Positions 9,424-18,552 of a stretch of 64,000 nucleotides of DNA are shown in pieces. A model generated the notes under the pieces. The model was not told the DNA's origin and searched no databases. It saw only the letters and a list, made by a program, of their open reading frames with translations. The DNA is from Parahalioglobus pacificus (GTDB lineage Bacteria > Pseudomonadota > Gammaproteobacteria > Pseudomonadales > Halieaceae): positions 682,001 to 746,000 of the forward strand of contig NZ_BMYM01000002.1 in the NCBI RefSeq assembly GCF_014652275.1. The letters are read 5' to 3'. Made by a program: the position numbers and the translations under genes. Position 1 is the stretch's first letter; every line of letters starts with the position of its first letter.

Positions 9424-11079
9424 ATGCCCCGAAATCCGTTGCTCTTCGCAGTGCCTGCGCTGCTTCTGGCACTTCCATTGTCCAGCTGGGCCGCTGGCTT
9501 CTCGCCGGTAAAAGCGGAGCCGGGGGAGGAGTCTATTGCCCCAGTACTGGCGCGCGGATTTCCTGCGCCTCGTATAGCGCCACCGCGAGGTGATGAAAGC
9601 GAGGGCCCCTTTGAGACGCTGGTGATTGAGAACGGTTACATCATCGATGGCACCGGCGCCCCCAATCGCGGGCCGCTGACCATCGTGATTGAAGGGGATC
9701 GCATTACCCAGATTCGCTCGGGCTCATCCAAGGCCGCGGCGATGGGTGACGCAGGCTACCCCGAGGGCACGCGCGTAATTGATGCGCAAGGCAAGTACGT
9801 GTTGCCCGGATTCATTGATGCGCACGGCCATCTGGGTACGCCCTCTCACGCGCCAGCTGGTGCCCTGACTGATCCCGAGTATGTACTGAAGCTTTGGCTG
9901 GCCCACGGCGTCACCACTGTGCGGGATGTGGGTGCCATGATGGGTTTGAGCTGGACCCTGGAGCACAAGCGGCTGAGTGAGGCCGGTGAGATTGCCGCCC
10001 CCCGAATGCTGGTGCACAGTGCTTTCCCCCCTAACTTGCTCACAACCCGGCAAGCTCGGGACTGGGTAAAGGCGGTGCGTAAAAAAGGCGCCGATGGTCT
10101 CAAGTTCTTTGGCGCTGCGCCGCCCATCATCGAAGCGGCGATGGATGAAGCCCAGCAGCAGGGCATGAAAACCACGTATCACCATGCCCAATTGTCGGTT
10201 AAGCGCATCAATGTGCTCGATAGCGCGCGTATGGGTCTGGACAGCATGGAGCATTGGTATGGCCTGCCCGAAGCCATGTTCGACGACAAGGTGATTCAGG
10301 ACTACCCCTACGGCTACAACTACAACAACGAGCAGGACCGCTTTGGCGAAGCAGGACGCCTGTGGGAGCAGGCCGCACCGCCGGGATCCGCGACCTGGAA
10401 TGCCACTATTAATGAGTTGATATCGCTGGATTTCACCATTGATCCCACGTTTACCATTTACGAGGCTAACCGCGACTTGATGCGCGCCAGAAACGCGGAC
10501 TGGCACGCCGAGTACACCATGCCCTACATACGGCGGGCGTTTGAACCCGACCCGATGATTCATGGTTCCTACTTTTTTGACTGGACGACCGCCGACGAGA
10601 TTGCCTGGAAGCGCAACTACCAGCGCTGGATGCAATTCGTGAACGACTATAAGAATGCCGGTGGTCGTGTGACCGTAGGATCGGATGCGGGCTTCATCTA
10701 CAAGATCTACGGATTCGCCTATGTGCGTGAACTGGAGCTTCTGCAGGAAGCCGGTTTTCACCCGCTGGAGGTGCTGACCTCGGCAACCCTCAATGGCGCC
10801 GAGCTGCTTGGTATGGATGACCAAATTGGTTCTATCGAACTGGGCAAGAAAGCGGATCTGGTGATTGTGGATGAGAATCCGCTAGCCAACTTTAAGGTGC
10901 TCTATGGCACAGGCCACCGCCGTCTCAATTTAGAAAAAGGCGAGATGGAAACCGCCGGTGGCATCCGTTACACCATCAAGGATGGCATCGTGTTCGATGC
11001 GAAGGCGTTGCTGGCTGATGTGCGGGAATTGGTGGCCGAGCGCAAGGCGCTGGAAGCCGCGGAGAATTCTGCACCCTAG
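9424..11079 (+). CDS. Exported amidohydrolase family protein (imidazolonepropionase-like)
   Basis: 551 aa. Signal peptide about 1-23 (LLALPLSSWA). The mature part is a metal-dependent amidohydrolase: ENGYIIDGTG start, LPGFIDAHGHLGTP with the HxH metal pair, a GVTTVRDVG segment, a YHHAQ metal region, GSDAGF with the catalytic Asp, and an ELGKKADLVIVDENPL tail. The family includes imidazolonepropionase-like and prolidase-like peptidases; an exported member probably acts on a peptide or cyclic amide in the periplasm. It has a 102-bp divergent spacer with the dehydrogenase at 8188-9321, so the two may share regulation. Confidence 0.87.
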   Translation: MPRNPLLFAVPALLLALPLSSWAAGFSPVKAEPGEESIAPVLARGFPAPRIAPPRGDESEGPFETLVIENGYIIDGTGAPNRGPLTIVIEGDRITQIRSGSSKAAAMGDAGYPEGTRVIDAQGKYVLPGFIDAHGHLGTPSHAPAGALTDPEYVLKLWLAHGVTTVRDVGAMMGLSWTLEHKRLSEAGEIAAPRMLVHSAFPPNLLTTRQARDWVKAVRKKGADGLKFFGAAPPIIEAAMDEAQQQGMKTTYHHAQLSVKRINVLDSARMGLDSMEHWYGLPEAMFDDKVIQDYPYGYNYNNEQDRFGEAGRLWEQAAPPGSATWNATINELISLDFTIDPTFTIYEANRDLMRARNADWHAEYTMPYIRRAFEPDPMIHGSYFFDWTTADEIAWKRNYQRWMQFVNDYKNAGGRVTVGSDAGFIYKIYGFAYVRELELLQEAGFHPLEVLTSATLNGAELLGMDDQIGSIELGKKADLVIVDENPLANFKVLYGTGHRRLNLEKGEMETAGGIRYTIKDGIVFDAKALLADVRELVAERKALEAAENSAP

Positions 11080-11156
11080 GTTGTGATAGCTAAAGGGTTG
11101 CAAAACAGAACTATTTTCCTACTCTGAATGTCGACGTCAGATGAGAGGGTTGGATA

Positions 11157-13406
11157 ATGAGTGAAGCTTGGCAATCCAGTGCCTGCATTCTGTGCGAGTG
11201 CAACTGCGGCATAAATGTACAAACGGGCGGAGAAGCGGCCAGGGAGATCGTACGCATTCGAGGTGATGAAGATCACCCCGCCTCGCAGGGCTACTTGTGT
11301 CAGAAAGCCAGTGGGCTTAATCATTACCAAAACGGGAAAGACCGCATCACCCAGCCTTTGCGTCGGCGCGAGGACGGCACCTATGAGCCGGTGAGCTGGG
11401 AGACCGCGACCACGGAGATCATGCAGCGCCTGATCGCGCTCAGGGATCAACACGGTGGCGAGTCGATTTTCTATTACGGTGGCGGCGGCCAGGGCAATCA
11501 CCTGCCGGGGGCCTATGCCAGTGCAACGCGCGCGGTACTGGGTAGCCGGTACCGGTCGAACGCGCTGGCGCAGGAGAAAACCGGTGAGTTCTGGGTGAAC
11601 TCGCAAATGTTCGGCACCCATGTGCGCGGTGATTTCGAACACTGTGACGTTGCTTTTTTCCTGGGCAAAAATCCCTGGCACTCGCACGGCATCCCAAGGG
11701 CGAGGGCACTGCTACGCGAAATCAGCAAAGATCCCGATCGCACCATGATTGTGGTTGACCCCGTTGTCACAGAAACCGCAAAACTCGCGGACATTCATCT
11801 GCGGGTGAAGCCTGGCAGGGACGCCTGGTTATTGGCGGCAATGCTGGGGGTTATCGTTCAGGACGGCCTGGCCGATACCGCATGGCTAGCGGAGCACACA
11901 GACGGTGCGCCCACGGTGATGCAGGTGTTTGAGAGCATTCCGATCGCGGATTACTGCGCGATTGCGGGTGTGCCTGAGGAGCAGGTGCGCTCGGCTGCGA
12001 CCGCGGTTGCGAACGCCAACGGCGCGGCTTTCTTCGAGGACCTGGGTGTTCAGATGAACCACCATTCCACGCTGGTGAGCTACCTGGAGAAACTGGTGTG
12101 GAGCCTGTGTGGTCACTTTGGTAATGCCGGTGGCCAATTTACGGTAGCGGCCTTACAAAATTTGGGTGGCAGCGGGCGCAGCTCGCGCAAAACGCCGGTG
12201 GTAGGCGCGCCCATCATCAGTGGATTGGTGCCCTGCAATGTTATCGCCGATGAGATTCTCACCGATCACCCAGACCGCTACCGCGCCATGTTGGTTGAGG
12301 CTGCGAATCCGGTGCACTCTCTGGCCGACAGCCAGAAGATGCGCGAGGCACTTCGGTCGCTTGATCTGGTTGTTGTGATCGATGTGGCGATGACCGAGAC
12401 CGCGCGCGAAGCCGACTATGTCCTACCGGCATCGACGCAGTATGAGAAGTGGGAAGCAACCTTCTTCAATTTTGAGAACCCCGAGAACTATTTCCATCTG
12501 AGAAAGCCGTTATTTGCACCGTTAGGTGACAGCCTGTCCGAAGCTGAGATTCACGCGCGTCTGATTGAGGCTGCGGGATTAATGCCGCAGGACCTCTGCG
12601 ACGAGCTTTCCAGCATTCTTGAAGCGGACGGCAGAGATGCCTTTAGGGACCGTTTTCTACAGGCGATGGCCGAAGATCCGATGGTGGCCAAAATTGCGCC
12701 GGTACTGCTTTACCGAACACTTGGGCCGACATTGCCCGAGGGTGCTGCAGAGGGCGCGGTGCTCTGGCCGCTCACAGTGTCTATGGCCATGCAGGAGAGC
12801 GAGAGCCTGGGCCGGGCGGGATACTCCGGCGAACCCATGTCGCAAGCGGACCAGCTGTTCGATGCCATTATCAACGGGCATTCTGGTGTGGTGATCGCCA
12901 GGGATGAGCCCGGCCAATCATGGCAGCGTATGGGCACCGAAGATGGCCGGATACGGCTGGCCTTGCCTGAGCTGTTGGCAGTTGTTGATACGCTCAAAGC
13001 CGGTCCTGCGGACACGCGCGATACGCAGTACCCCTTCATCCTGATGGCAGGGGAGCGCCGCGATTACTCAGCCAACACGATCTATCGCGATGGCGGTTGG
13101 CGGCGCAAAGATGCGCAGGGCGCTCTGCGAATGTCGTCAGCCGATGCTGAGCAGCTTGGCGTCCAGCAAGGGGGGCAGGTGCGTATCACCACTGCCGTCG
13201 GTTCTGCGGTTGCCAGTGTGGAGATCAACGACCGAATGCAGGCTGGACACATATCCTTACCGAACGGCTATGGTTTGGACAACGAAGACGGTGTTCGCAC
13301 AGGTGTGGCCGCGAATGAACTGACATCATTGAAGGACTGCGACGCGTTTGCGGCTACCCCACATCACAAGTACGTGCCTGCTCGCGTCGAAGCGCTGGCC
13401 GTGTGA
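11157..13406 (+). CDS. Molybdopterin-dependent oxidoreductase, DMSO reductase superfamily
   Basis: 749 aa. N-terminal 4Fe-4S motif with Cys10, Cys13, Cys17 and Cys48, followed by the molybdopterin oxidoreductase catalytic domain and a C-terminal MGD-binding domain (about 620-749). No twin-arginine signal, so cytoplasmic. Architecture and length resemble FdhA-like and NapA-like proteins, but no canonical formate dehydrogenase Sec/Cys motif was recognised and no partner subunit lies next to it, so the substrate is unknown. RBS AGAGGG seven bases before the ATG. A PfpI-family gene follows 44 bp downstream. Confidence 0.88.
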   Translation: MSEAWQSSACILCECNCGINVQTGGEAAREIVRIRGDEDHPASQGYLCQKASGLNHYQNGKDRITQPLRRREDGTYEPVSWETATTEIMQRLIALRDQHGGESIFYYGGGGQGNHLPGAYASATRAVLGSRYRSNALAQEKTGEFWVNSQMFGTHVRGDFEHCDVAFFLGKNPWHSHGIPRARALLREISKDPDRTMIVVDPVVTETAKLADIHLRVKPGRDAWLLAAMLGVIVQDGLADTAWLAEHTDGAPTVMQVFESIPIADYCAIAGVPEEQVRSAATAVANANGAAFFEDLGVQMNHHSTLVSYLEKLVWSLCGHFGNAGGQFTVAALQNLGGSGRSSRKTPVVGAPIISGLVPCNVIADEILTDHPDRYRAMLVEAANPVHSLADSQKMREALRSLDLVVVIDVAMTETAREADYVLPASTQYEKWEATFFNFENPENYFHLRKPLFAPLGDSLSEAEIHARLIEAAGLMPQDLCDELSSILEADGRDAFRDRFLQAMAEDPMVAKIAPVLLYRTLGPTLPEGAAEGAVLWPLTVSMAMQESESLGRAGYSGEPMSQADQLFDAIINGHSGVVIARDEPGQSWQRMGTEDGRIRLALPELLAVVDTLKAGPADTRDTQYPFILMAGERRDYSANTIYRDGGWRRKDAQGALRMSSADAEQLGVQQGGQVRITTAVGSAVASVEINDRMQAGHISLPNGYGLDNEDGVRTGVAANELTSLKDCDAFAATPHHKYVPARVEALAV

Positions 13407-13450
13407 GTGTGATGCGATAACTCAGGCACACAAGGTACAAGGAGACAGGC

Positions 13451-14080
13451 ATGGAATTGGTAACGTTTTTGTATCCCGGCATGACAACGCTGGACCTGGT
13501 AGGGCCCCACGAGGTGTTGGCCCACCTGCCTGATATCAACGTCAGGCGGGTTGCTGCGCAGGCAGGGCCAGTCACGGCTGACACAGGGCTGCAACTGGTT
13601 GCCGATAGCGCCATGTCCGATGTGCAAAGCGCGGATATCCTCTTGATGCCAGGGGGCACTGACACCTGGCCCTTGCTCACCGATGAGGCGGTGCTTGACT
13701 GGGTTCGTCAAATCGATGGCACCACCCAATGGACAACCTCTGTGTGCACCGGTTCGCTGGTGTATGCCGCCGCCGGCCTGCTCAGTGGCAGGGAGGCAAC
13801 GACACACTGGGCAACCATGGAGGTGTTGGAGCAATACGGGGCCGTGCCTACCAAGCAGCGCGTTGTTCGCAGTGATAAGTATGTGATGGCGGCGGGCGTT
13901 TCCGCGGGCATCGACATGGGGCTGACGCTGGCGGCTGAAATCGCCGGCGAAGAGTTCGCACAGCTGCTTCAGTTAGCCATTGAGTATGATCCTCAGCCCC
14001 CCTTCGATGCGGGATCTCCCGAGAAAGTGCCTCACCTTGCTGATGCGGTCGCCGCCATGCTCACCAACCCCGCAGGCTGA
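13451..14080 (+). CDS. DJ-1/PfpI family protein (isonitrile hydratase-like)
   Basis: 209 aa, cytoplasmic. Class I glutamine amidotransferase-like fold. The nucleophile elbow Cys99 is in TSVCTGSLVYAAAGLLSG, followed by ATTHW, a pattern shared with isonitrile hydratase (InhA) and the sensor domain of GlxA-type regulators. There is no helix-turn-helix here, so it is the stand-alone enzyme form. RBS AAGGAGA lies seven bases upstream of the ATG. Probably co-transcribed with the molybdopterin oxidoreductase. Confidence 0.88.
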   Translation: MELVTFLYPGMTTLDLVGPHEVLAHLPDINVRRVAAQAGPVTADTGLQLVADSAMSDVQSADILLMPGGTDTWPLLTDEAVLDWVRQIDGTTQWTTSVCTGSLVYAAAGLLSGREATTHWATMEVLEQYGAVPTKQRVVRSDKYVMAAGVSAGIDMGLTLAAEIAGEEFAQLLQLAIEYDPQPPFDAGSPEKVPHLADAVAAMLTNPAG

Positions 14081-14170
14081 CTTTACACTTCTTTACCCGG
14101 CGCGGGAGCAGATTAACAGCCGGTTCTGGTCCAATCGATCGCAAGTCAACACACAACGAGGTAGATGATT

Positions 14171-14641
14171 ATGACGATGACCAAAACAACTGCTGTTATT
14201 GCTTCTGCATTGGCCCTGGCGCTCAGCGCAGCATCGTATGCCGATGGGCACTGCGGCAAGAACCTTGAGCGTATGCAAGAGCGTCTTGGCCTGAGCGACG
14301 CACAGGTCGAGGAAATGCGCGAGATCCGTGCCAACGGTGGTTCCAGAGAAGATGTTCGTGCTGTGCTCACAGACGAGCAGCGCAGCCAGGCACAGCAATG
14401 GCGTGAGGAAAATCCGGATAAGGCCCGCAAGATGAAGTCGCGCCAGCAGCATGCGCAGCGCATGCACGATGAGTTGAATCTGACGGATGCGCAGGTTGAG
14501 CAAATGCGGGAGATTCGCGAAAACGGCGGCAGCCGCGATGACGTCAACGAGGTACTGACCGATGAGCAACGCGAGCAGATGGCCACTTGGCGCGCTAACC
14601 GCCCCAAACGCGACAGCAATGACGACAGCCTGTCTTTCTAA
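14171..14641 (+). CDS. Small exported protein with two internal helical repeats
   Basis: About 156 aa. ATG codons occur at 14165, 14171 and 14177; GAGG at 14158-14161 is only three bases from the first but nine from the second, so 14171 is preferred. A signal peptide is followed by mature protein from about residue 25. It contains a duplicated unit of about 65 residues: each copy has L(S/T)DAQVE-MREIR-NGGSR-DV--VLTDEQR. The unit resembles the short helical motifs of Spy/CpxP-like periplasmic proteins (LTDEQR), but this is not a confident family match. A lipoprotein gene starts six bases downstream, so they form an operon. Confidence 0.8.
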   Translation: MTMTKTTAVIASALALALSAASYADGHCGKNLERMQERLGLSDAQVEEMREIRANGGSREDVRAVLTDEQRSQAQQWREENPDKARKMKSRQQHAQRMHDELNLTDAQVEQMREIRENGGSRDDVNEVLTDEQREQMATWRANRPKRDSNDDSLSF

Positions 14642-14646
14642 GATCG

Positions 14647-15036
14647 ATGTCAGTACGTAGCCATCATTTAGCAAAGCCCCGGTCCTGCGCAGCAGTGGTG
14701 GTGTTTCTACCGCTGCTTGCTGCCTGTACCACCACTGACGAAATCATCATCGACAAGAAGGGCGTAGATCCTGCGCGCTATGAGGAAGACCTGGCCCAAT
14801 GCCGGGTGTATGCCGATGAGGTACGCACAGGCGAGAAGGCTGCTCGCGGCGCCGCATCGGGTGCGGTTGTTGGCGGGCTGATCGGTGCTGCAGTGGGCAA
14901 CAGTCGCGATGCCCAGCGCGGTGCGGGCGCCGGTGCGGTCACCGGTGGTGCTCGCGGTGTTGCCGAGGGTTCCAGGAGCGAGGTGCAGGTGGTGAAGCAG
15001 TGCCTGCGCGGACGGGGCTATCGCGTCTTGAACTGA
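14647..15036 (+). CDS. Glycine-zipper lipoprotein
   Basis: 129 aa. Signal peptide with lipobox LAAC (lipidated Cys at about residue 27), then a short polar region and a glycine-zipper membrane segment (AARGAASGAVVGGLIGAAVG, then a second Gly/Ala run), ending in QCLRGRGYRVLN, a typical tail of this outer-membrane lipoprotein group. Two Cys flank the zipper. Role unknown; such proteins are associated with envelope integrity. It starts six bases after the preceding gene. Confidence 0.85.
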   Translation: MSVRSHHLAKPRSCAAVVVFLPLLAACTTTDEIIIDKKGVDPARYEEDLAQCRVYADEVRTGEKAARGAASGAVVGGLIGAAVGNSRDAQRGAGAGAVTGGARGVAEGSRSEVQVVKQCLRGRGYRVLN

Positions 15037-15100
15037 GATGGTTGGACGCTGTACCAGACCCTGTGGCAGGCTAGCGCCATAGCAGCGGCGAATCACGCGT

Positions 15101-16669
15101 ATGGCAGATACCCTTGCGACTCTGGATTGGTGGATCATCGGGCTGTATTTGCTCGCCATGCTCGGACTTGCAGCGTGGCTGGGCCGCCAGCAGGGCTCAC
15201 GTAGAGACTACTACCTGGGTGGTGGGAAACTGCCCAGTTGGGCCCTGGCAACCTCGGTTGTAGCGACCCAGTGCTCAACTAACTCCCTGTTGGGCGCACC
15301 GGCATTCGTCGGTTTTGTGATCGGTGGTGGCATGTTGTGGCTGCAGTACGAACTGGCCGTGCCACTGGCTATGCTGCTCCTTTGCGCCCTTTTTTTGCCG
15401 GTGCGTCGCAGTGGCGCCATTTCAATCTACGCCTTCCTCGAACAACGTTTGGGTTTGCAGGCACGCCTTCTAGCCAGCGCCTGTTTTCTGGTGTTCCGGG
15501 GGGTGGCTACCGGTGTGACTATCTATGGGGTTGGTTCGGTGCTGAGTCTGGTCACGGGGCAACCGTTCTGGCTATCTGTAGTGTTGTTGATGGGTGTGAC
15601 CATTGTCTACGACGTGCTCGGCGGGATGCGTGCCGTGGTCGTGTCAGATGTTTTGCAGATGGGGCTGCTGTTGCTGGCGGTATTGCTGGGTCTGTCGATG
15701 GTGATAGAACCTCTGCTGGCTCGGCCCGAGGCCATCACCAGCCAGTGGCAGGCCGTCTCAATGGACTGGGGCTTCAGCGGTAATGACTATGGCTTCTGGC
15801 CAATGGTGATCGGTGGCCTGTTCCTGTACATGGCCTATTACGGCTGTGACCAGAGTCAGGCTCAGCGTCTACTCGCCGCTGCGGATGAGCGTGAGACCCA
15901 GCGCGTCTTGCTGCTCAATGGCCTGCTTCGTTTTCCGCTGGTGTTGGCCTACTGCCTGCTTGGCCTTGGGCTGGCTGCCTATGCGATGCGAGAGCCAGCG
16001 CTTGTCGCATCCCTGCCGGCGACTGCAGCGGGCACGCCTAACTACAATCTGGTGTTCCCTGCCTTCGTCATTCGGGAGTTCGCGCCTGGTATTGCCGGGC
16101 TCGCTATCGTCGGGCTCTTTGCGGCGGCAATGTCGTCCATCGACTCGGCCCTGAATAGTCTATCTGCCAGTACGCTTGAGGACTTCCTGCAGCGTGACCG
16201 CGTCATTCCAGAGCGCAGCTTGTTTCTTTACTCCAAGTTACTGACGCTGGCGTGGGGCCTATTCGCCGTGGCGCTGTCGTTCCAGGTGGAGCACATTGCG
16301 CCCACCGTACTTGAGGCCATCAACAAGGTAGGCTCCATGGCGAATGGCCCGCTTCTGGGCTTGTTCTTGATTGCGATATTTCTCCACGGCGCCGGCCAGC
16401 GGACAGCCATCATCGCGTTCCTCTTGGGGTTGGTGGCAAATGCCTCGCTATGGCTGTGGGCGCCACAGGTCTCCTGGCTATGGTGGAACGTTGCCGGATG
16501 CGTGGTGGCTTTGGCATTCGCAGTGGTGGCCAGTATCGGGCGGAGGGCGCACTCTGTGCCGCTTGGCGACTTGGCGGCTGCCGTACCAAAAGCCTATGCA
16601 GTCGCTTTGCTGCTGATGGCGGCGGTGGTATTGGCCGCGGCTCTGGTTTTCTCCGCGTTGGCGGATTAA
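15101..16669 (+). CDS. Sodium:solute symporter (SSS family)
   Basis: 522 aa with about 13-14 predicted membrane helices. SSS features: an N-terminal YLLAMLGLAAWLGR helix, the RRDYYLGGGKLPSWALATSVVATQCS segment (TM1 with Na+ site residues) and the central AAMSSIDSALNSLSAST motif typical of TM8. Substrate (sugar, amino acid, organic acid) cannot be inferred. The stop codon overlaps that of the convergent DASS transporter by three of four bases in a shared TTAA at 16666-16669. Confidence 0.92.
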   Translation: MADTLATLDWWIIGLYLLAMLGLAAWLGRQQGSRRDYYLGGGKLPSWALATSVVATQCSTNSLLGAPAFVGFVIGGGMLWLQYELAVPLAMLLLCALFLPVRRSGAISIYAFLEQRLGLQARLLASACFLVFRGVATGVTIYGVGSVLSLVTGQPFWLSVVLLMGVTIVYDVLGGMRAVVVSDVLQMGLLLLAVLLGLSMVIEPLLARPEAITSQWQAVSMDWGFSGNDYGFWPMVIGGLFLYMAYYGCDQSQAQRLLAAADERETQRVLLLNGLLRFPLVLAYCLLGLGLAAYAMREPALVASLPATAAGTPNYNLVFPAFVIREFAPGIAGLAIVGLFAAAMSSIDSALNSLSASTLEDFLQRDRVIPERSLFLYSKLLTLAWGLFAVALSFQVEHIAPTVLEAINKVGSMANGPLLGLFLIAIFLHGAGQRTAIIAFLLGLVANASLWLWAPQVSWLWWNVAGCVVALAFAVVASIGRRAHSVPLGDLAAAVPKAYAVALLLMAAVVLAAALVFSALAD

Positions 16670-18054
16670 AGCACCCATAAAATCCAGGGCGTTCCCACCA
16701 GTAAGAAAATCAGCAGGCACGCTGCGGTTGCCAGGCCGCCGTACTTATAAACCTCGCCTCCGGTGATATAGCCGCTGCCTACAAAGATGACATTGCAGGA
16801 AGAGGCCTGCGGTGTAAGCACCGAGAAAAAATTGGTCGCCAGTAACAGCATCATTGCCATCAAAGGTAGCGGTACGTTGGGCTGGGATAAAGCTAGGAAT
16901 ACGCCAAACAAGGCTAGCAGGTGCGCGGTCTGGCTCACAAACAGGTAGTGCACGATCACATACAGGCATAGCAGCAATACGTAGGTGATTGGCCAAGCGA
17001 AATCCGTCGCAGCGCCACCCATCAGATTGCCCGCCCAGGACATGAACCCGAGGCGGTTCAGTTCGGTGCTCAGTGTGTACAGGATTGCGAACCAGATCAG
17101 CGTTTCCAGCGCATCACCGGATTCGCGCAAATCCTTCACGCTGAATACGCCACCCATAATGAGCAGCGCGAGGCCCAGGAAAGCGATGGCGGTGGCATCG
17201 AAACCGATGATACCCGCCAGCGCCCATCCGCCGACCAGTGTGACGAAGGTTGAGAGGGTAATCCATTCTTTACGGCTGAGCGGGCCCATTTCTTTCAGCG
17301 CTGCCTGTGCCAGCCCTGGCGCCTCTGGTGTTGCGCCGATGGTGGGCGGAAAGACCTTATACAGAAGCCACGGAAGAACAACGATGGCGCAAAAAGTCGG
17401 CACGCTGGCGGCGATGAACCAGCTGGCAAAGTTGATGCTGACACCCTGCTCAGCGGCGATCGCAACGCCTGCGGGATTCGCCGCCATTGCCGTCAGCCAC
17501 AGGCCGGAGGAGAGGGCGAGGCTGACCATGGCGCACAGCATCAGGTAAGCCCCGATGCGGTGTCGACTCTCGTCACCGGGATGTGAGCCGTTGTTCTCCG
17601 CCAGCGAGTAAACGATAGGAAACAACACCCCCGAGCGCGCAGTATTACTGGGAAACGCAGGGGCAATGACGGCGTCGGTGGCCATGATGCTGTAGGCAAG
17701 GCCCAAAGGCGAACGGCCGAAACGGCTCACCAGTAAGTAGCCGATGCGTGCGCCAAGGCCTGAGTTGACGACGCCCTTGCCGACCAGAAAAGCCACCACG
17801 ATCAGAAGGATAAAGCCTTTGCTGAAGCCCGCGTAGGCGGCGTCGGGATCCAATGTTCCCGTTAGCACGGCGGCTACCAGTGCGAGTATTGCTGCGAGGA
17901 ACAGTGTCGTTCCCCCGGTCAGGACGCAGAGAATGGTGGCGCCGAAAATCGCGAACAGTTGCCAGGCCTCGGTCGAGAGGCCGTCCGGTACTGGCGATAA
18001 AAACAATACGATGCCGACGGCGACACTGAACAGCAGCATTAGCGGACGTTTCAT
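16666..18054 (-). CDS. DASS/SLC13-type anion symporter
   Basis: 462 aa with about 12 hydrophobic segments. The first SNT signature of divalent-anion:Na+ symporters is at 136-138 (FPSNTARSG), and the second half holds a related loop near LTPQASS. Organic di- or tricarboxylate transport is likely (CitT/YbhI-like). The gene converges on the SSS symporter, sharing the TTAA that supplies both stop codons; no terminator space exists between them. Confidence 0.9.
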   Translation of the reverse strand: MKRPLMLLFSVAVGIVLFLSPVPDGLSTEAWQLFAIFGATILCVLTGGTTLFLAAILALVAAVLTGTLDPDAAYAGFSKGFILLIVVAFLVGKGVVNSGLGARIGYLLVSRFGRSPLGLAYSIMATDAVIAPAFPSNTARSGVLFPIVYSLAENNGSHPGDESRHRIGAYLMLCAMVSLALSSGLWLTAMAANPAGVAIAAEQGVSINFASWFIAASVPTFCAIVVLPWLLYKVFPPTIGATPEAPGLAQAALKEMGPLSRKEWITLSTFVTLVGGWALAGIIGFDATAIAFLGLALLIMGGVFSVKDLRESGDALETLIWFAILYTLSTELNRLGFMSWAGNLMGGAATDFAWPITYVLLLCLYVIVHYLFVSQTAHLLALFGVFLALSQPNVPLPLMAMMLLLATNFFSVLTPQASSCNVIFVGSGYITGGEVYKYGGLATAACLLIFLLVGTPWILWVL

Positions 18055-18150
18055 ACCGCTATTTTAGAGCCTCGTTCCTGTTTTCATAGTGCTTGGCAAA
18101 CACGGCCCCGCAGTCTACTGTTGGGCTCTCGATATGAAGGAGTCACTACT

Positions 18151-18495
18151 ATGTTCCGCCTGATGACAACCTCGGCACTGTTGGTTTGCTCAATGACCAC
18201 CTATGCAATGGAATGGCCTTGGACCGAGAAAGAAGACACCCAGTACGGTTACTGCAAAGGCTTTGTTGTGGCGGGGCTGGTCGAGGCGCCCGTGCAGGAT
18301 CTGTCGCGCACCAATCTTTGGCTGGCTTGGAATGCGATCAATCGCGCCGAGCTTCCCGAGGGTAGTGTCACTGAAGAAGACTATGAAGCGGGCCGCGCAG
18401 CGTTTAGCCAGGGGCTGAGCGCTGGTGATCTGGAAGGGGTCCTAGACACTGCAGACGGTGAGTGCGGTCTCGGGCGCAACGATGGCTGGTTCTAG
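18151..18495 (+). CDS. Small exported protein of unknown function
   Basis: 114 aa from the ATG at 18151, chosen because AAGGAG lies eight bases upstream; an in-frame TTG 30 bases earlier would include the RBS in the coding region. A signal peptide (about 1-21) is followed by an aromatic and acidic mature protein with two Cys (YGYCKGFV and GECGLGRN) that could form a disulfide. No family recognised. Confidence 0.8.
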   Translation: MFRLMTTSALLVCSMTTYAMEWPWTEKEDTQYGYCKGFVVAGLVEAPVQDLSRTNLWLAWNAINRAELPEGSVTEEDYEAGRAAFSQGLSAGDLEGVLDTADGECGLGRNDGWF

Positions 18496-18512
18496 TCCGT
18501 TCCACATCTCCT

Positions 18513-18534
18513 GGGGGTAGCGCTCGCTCCCCCC
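18513..18534. terminator. GC-rich hairpin between convergent genes
   Basis: GGGGG-T-AGCG-CT-CGCT-C-CCCCC forms a 9-bp stem with one internal mismatch. It lies between the stop at 18495 and the stop of the convergent AsmA gene at 18553. No U-run follows on either strand, so it is at best a weak or Rho-assisted terminator. Confidence 0.4.
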
Positions 18535-18552
18535 GGTCCGGAAGCACAGCTC

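Noticed and set aside
9724-10824. 366-codon open frame antisense to the exported amidohydrolase
   Set aside because: It is a shadow of a GC-rich gene; no RBS, no recognisable domain, composition rich in Val/His/Gly/Gln as expected for the complement.
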